Part shown: piece by piece, positions 29,690 to 32,538 of the stretch | Numbering within the stretch: the first letter of the stretch is position 1 | Layout of the letters: every line of letters starts with the position of its first letter | Assembly (NCBI GenBank): GCA_000990305.1 | Contig: LBPR01000014.1 | Span: forward strand, 1 to 32,538 | Direction of reading: 5' to 3' | From: Candidatus Roizmanbacteria bacterium GW2011_GWC2_34_23 | GTDB taxonomy: Bacteria; Patescibacteriota; Microgenomatia; UBA1406; GWC2-37-13 | DNA length: 32,538 nucleotides | Program-made: the position numbers and the translations under genes | Notes under the pieces: model-generated | Database searches by the model: none | What the model was told of the DNA's origin: nothing | Seen by the model: the letters and a program-made list of their open reading frames with translations, nothing else

Positions 29690-32538
29690 TTACAAATACT
29701 CATCCCAACTCTTAATTTTTAAGTCACTGATTTTATACTTATCTAACGAATTGACAAAAAAACGGGCGGAATTCAAATCAGTAAACAAGGGAATATTATT
29801 ATCAATGGCCGCTCTTCTGATTAAATATCCATCGGTGATCACTCTTTTAAACGAACCTTCATTATTATAATCTTCACTCAAATTAATGACCAGTGAGACT
29901 TGATGTTTTTCAATAAGATCGATGACGGTCGGGCTGGTTTTTTCAAAAAGTTTGTAAACTATTTTTGTCCGGACTCCTTTGGTTTTAAGAAACAGATGGG
30001 TTTTTTTAGTTGCGTAAAGCTTGAATCCAAGATTTTTTAATCGCCAGATTGATTCGGCAAAACGAAGTTTAAAATCGTCGCCCCCGATCGTCACTAAGGC
30101 GGTTTTATTTTTTAAGGACAAACCTGTTGATAATAAAGATTTTAAATAGGCTTCTTCGGCTGTTTCGCCAAAACAAGCTACTTCCCCGGTCGAACCCATC
30201 TCGACTCCGAGTACCGGATCAGCCCCTTCCATTCTGGCAAAAGAAAACTGGGGTGCTTTGACGGCCACATAGTTTGGATATTTGATTTTATATTCGCGAC
30301 TTTTTCCAAAAAAACTATCAACAATGACTTCGGCAAAATTAACCCCGGTCACTTTGGAAATAAAAGGAAAAGTTCTTGAAGCTCGCAAATTCATCTCAAT
30401 TACATAAACTTCGTTGTCCTTGACCATAAATTGAATGTTAAAAGGTCCGGAAATATTTAGTGATTTTGACAGTTGCTTGGCAATCTCAATCATTCTTTCC
30501 CCACTAAAAAATCGGACTCGCTCGGCCGGATAGACGATCGTTGCATCGCCCGAATGAACACCGGCATGTTCTATATGATTGGAAATGGCAAAAACTTTGA
30601 CCTTGCCGGATTCGGCCACTCCATCAAACTCAATTTCCCGGGCATTAACCATATATTTGGAAATCGTCACCGGATGTTTTTTATTAATATTGGTGGCCTT
30701 TTCAATAAAATGTTTTAACTCGATTGGATTGTAGCAAAGGTTCATCGCCGCTCCGGACAGGACGTAGGACGGTCTAACCAAAATCGGATAACCAACCTCA
30801 CGGGCAAATTTTAAAGCCACTTCCATATCAGCAAAACTATTCCAAATAGGCTGCTTTATTTCCAAATCATCTAAAAGCTGGGAAAATTTTTTTCTATCTT
30901 CGGCCCGATCAATATCAACGGCTGATGTTCCTAATATTTTTATTCCGTATTTATCAACTTTATTAGCAATATTATTTGGAGTTTGCCCTCCGACGGAAAC
31001 AACAACTGATGAAGATTGTTCAAACTCATAGATATCAGCTACTCGCTCAAAACTCAGCTCTTCAAAATATAACCTATCAGAAATATCGTAGTCAGTTGAG
31101 ACGGTTTCCGGATTGCAGTTTATAATAATTGATTTTTTTCCAAATTTTTTAAGCTTCAAAGCAGTATTTACGCAAGTCCAATCGAACTCGACTGAAGAAC
31201 CAATTCGGTACGGCCCAGAGCCTAAAACCATCACACCTTTCTCCCCAATCGGAGTAACGTCATGATGACTACCGTTATAGGTTGTGTACAAATAATTTGT
31301 CTTGGCCGGAAATTCCCCAGCCAAGGTGTCGATTTGAAAAACCGAAGGAATGATTTTGTGCTTTTTTCTGATTTCCCTAACCTCTAATTCTCTAATCCCC
31401 AATCCCTCTCCAATCTTCTTATCCGAAAATCCTAATTGTTTCAGGCGTAATAATTGATGTTGGGGCATTGCGCGCAATGCCCGTACAGCCGTTAATTCAC
31501 GTTCCGCCTCAACGATTGCCTTTAATCGATGTAAAAACCATGGGTCGATCCCGCTTAATTCATAAATTTTTTGAACAGTTATTCCTAATTTTAAGGCTTT
31601 GGTAATAAAAAAGATTCTTTTGGAATTGGCTTGTTTGATTTTGGCTAAAATTTCGTCTATGGTCAGATCAAAATTATTATCAGTCACTCCTTGAGCCCCA
31701 ATATCAAGCATCCTGACGCCCTTTTGGATTGCTTCTTCAAAGGTCCGACCGATCGCCATAATCTCACCAACAGACTTCATAGAACTGCCGATCTTTTCTG
31801 TAGTCCCCTTAAATTTATCCATATCCCAGCGGGGAATTTTGACAACGATATAGTCGAGAGCCGGTTCAAAAAACGATTGGGTAATCTGAGTTACCTGATT
31901 TTTAGCTGCTACATAGGCTAAAGGATAACCTGTTGCCTTAGAAGCCAGAGCCGATGAACGTGATAAGCGGGCGTTGACTTCGATTACGTAATACTCTAAC
32001 GGAGATGCTAACGACGGGGCCTGTCTCGTCTCCTTTCCCGCCAGGGTTCGGCTCTCAATAGGTCGCCTCCACGCTGTCAGGATCCCTGGAGCCTCGACAC
32101 CCGCCGTTTCCGTCGACGGATTCGGGCTTAAAGCAAACTGGACGTTACACTCGCCAATAATCCCCAAACTCCTAACTATTTTTATCGAAAGTTCCCGCAG
32201 GAAGTGGTATTCAAAATTAGTTAACGTTTGACTCGGGGCAACAACGATTGATTCGCCGGTGTGAATGCCCAGTGGATCAAAGTTTTCCATATTACAGACT
32301 GTGACGCAGTTATCATATTGATCACGGACAACCTCATATTCTATTTCTTTATAATGGTGTAAGTATTTCTCAACTAGTATTTGTGGCGAAAAAGCCAGAG
32401 CTTTTTGAGCTAAGAAACTAAATTCTTTTTCATTGTGAACAACTCCTGATTTCTGCCCACCTAAAGAGAAACCGGCCCGAACCATGATTGGATAGCCAAT
32501 TCCTTGAGCTTTTTTTATGCCTGTTTCAACCGTAGTTA
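29690..32538 (-). CDS. carB: Carbamoyl-phosphate synthase large subunit (5' end missing)
   Basis: CarB makes carbamoyl phosphate from bicarbonate, ammonia and two ATP. The window holds the gene from inside the first ATP-grasp domain to the stop; the frame runs off the edge with no start (QGIGYPIMVRAGFSLGG). Both ATP-grasp halves are visible: EVNARLSRSSALASKATGYPLAYVAAK in the first, and EFDWTCVNTALKLKK, NCNPETVSTDYD, HAGVHSGDATIV and EMNLRASRTFPFISKVTGVNF in the second. A methylglyoxal-synthase-like regulatory domain closes the protein (VSLVINLSEDYNNEGSFKRVITDGYLIRRAAIDNNIPLFTDLNSARFFVNSL). A 66% GC insertion adds about 37 residues between FALSPN and LEYYVIEVNARLSRS. Confidence 0.95.
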   Translation of the reverse strand, partial: TTVETGIKKAQGIGYPIMVRAGFSLGGQKSGVVHNEKEFSFLAQKALAFSPQILVEKYLHHYKEIEYEVVRDQYDNCVTVCNMENFDPLGIHTGESIVVAPSQTLTNFEYHFLRELSIKIVRSLGIIGECNVQFALSPNPSTETAGVEAPGILTAWRRPIESRTLAGKETRQAPSLASPLEYYVIEVNARLSRSSALASKATGYPLAYVAAKNQVTQITQSFFEPALDYIVVKIPRWDMDKFKGTTEKIGSSMKSVGEIMAIGRTFEEAIQKGVRMLDIGAQGVTDNNFDLTIDEILAKIKQANSKRIFFITKALKLGITVQKIYELSGIDPWFLHRLKAIVEAERELTAVRALRAMPQHQLLRLKQLGFSDKKIGEGLGIRELEVREIRKKHKIIPSVFQIDTLAGEFPAKTNYLYTTYNGSHHDVTPIGEKGVMVLGSGPYRIGSSVEFDWTCVNTALKLKKFGKKSIIINCNPETVSTDYDISDRLYFEELSFERVADIYEFEQSSSVVVSVGGQTPNNIANKVDKYGIKILGTSAVDIDRAEDRKKFSQLLDDLEIKQPIWNSFADMEVALKFAREVGYPILVRPSYVLSGAAMNLCYNPIELKHFIEKATNINKKHPVTISKYMVNAREIEFDGVAESGKVKVFAISNHIEHAGVHSGDATIVYPAERVRFFSGERMIEIAKQLSKSLNISGPFNIQFMVKDNEVYVIEMNLRASRTFPFISKVTGVNFAEVIVDSFFGKSREYKIKYPNYVAVKAPQFSFARMEGADPVLGVEMGSTGEVACFGETAEEAYLKSLLSTGLSLKNKTALVTIGGDDFKLRFAESIWRLKNLGFKLYATKKTHLFLKTKGVRTKIVYKLFEKTSPTVIDLIEKHQVSLVINLSEDYNNEGSFKRVITDGYLIRRAAIDNNIPLFTDLNSARFFVNSLDKYKISDLKIKSWDEYL
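32012..32119. repeat. GC-rich element inserted in frame in carB
   Basis: Bases 32011-32119 hold 72 G/C of 109 (66%), against an AT-rich surround. CGACGG (32012-32017) and CCGTCG (32110-32115) are inverted ends, the latter within the palindrome CCGTCGACGG (32110-32119). CCAGGG (32041-32046) and CCCTGG (32084-32089) form an inner stem, and GGCTC (32050-32054) and GAGCC (32089-32093) could form a crossing one. It encodes residues rich in Arg, Thr and Pro that standard CarB lacks here. It keeps the frame and introduces no stop. Confidence 0.7.

Noticed and set aside
1-32538. Alternative genetic code with TGA as a sense codon (as in some Patescibacteria).
   Set aside because: TGA is used as a stop at clear gene ends, such as the partial gene at 150 and pyrK at 25898-25900, and conserved proteins contain no in-frame TGA.
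1-32538. tRNA, rRNA, tmRNA, RNase P RNA or known riboswitches.
   Set aside because: No intergenic stretch showed cloverleaf arms, T-loop consensus or conserved ribozyme cores on either strand by eye.

Overview
The window is an AT-rich, densely coded piece of bacterial chromosome. Several things point to a Candidate Phyla Radiation (Patescibacteria) genome, most likely Microgenomates-like: small genes with tiny or overlapping junctions, membrane proteins with no clear relatives outside that group, a reduced TraR/DksA zinc-finger protein, GT-C glycosyltransferases with a HPDE-type first loop, and short palindromic elements inside genes. This placement rests on family recognition and there is no rRNA here to confirm it. 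TGA is used as a stop (for example at the ATGA junction of pyrK), so the standard bacterial code applies.

Layout: 1-150 is the 3' end of an unidentified gene closed by an intrinsic terminator. 159-1860 is an ABC-2 exporter (permease plus ATPase, minus strand). 1937-5687 holds an aminotransferase, an AEC-type permease, a small coiled-coil protein and an inositol-monophosphatase-like enzyme. 5688-6620 is a 933-base gene-free region full of inverted and direct repeats and containing a perfect DnaA box. 6621-13201 holds a membrane protein, YebC, a TPR protein, a small membrane protein, an LCP-like protein, a CPA2 cation/proton antiporter, a TraR/DksA-like protein and an Lgt-like protein that lacks key catalytic residues. 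13235-17934 is a cell-surface sugar block: two GT-C glycosyltransferases, an SDR epimerase/dehydratase and a HAD hydrolase.

17910-32538 is dominated by de novo pyrimidine synthesis on the minus strand. carB (cut by the window edge) comes first. After two unrelated small genes follows pyrC-pyrD-pyrK, a D-2-hydroxyacid dehydrogenase, three tandem pyrE paralogues, a Fic protein with its own promoter, pyrF, a UPRTase-like protein, an M29-type peptidase and a four-CBS protein. Together these cover carbamoyl phosphate synthesis, dihydroorotase, NAD-linked dihydroorotate dehydrogenase (PyrD with the PyrK Fe-S/FAD subunit), orotate phosphoribosyltransferase and OMP decarboxylase. pyrB and carA are not in the window.

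Most notable: (1) in many genes a good -10 box lies only 6-7 bases before the start codon, implying leaderless mRNAs. (2) carB carries an in-frame 66% GC insertion with inverted ends, and smaller palindromes sit inside pyrF, pyrC and the CBS gene. (3) Three pyrE paralogues lie in tandem, one with an altered PRPP loop. (4) The Fic gene's promoter is covered by three 8-mers at 11-base spacing. (5) There is a repeat family between genes, two copies of which carry an identical 20-base GC palindrome.
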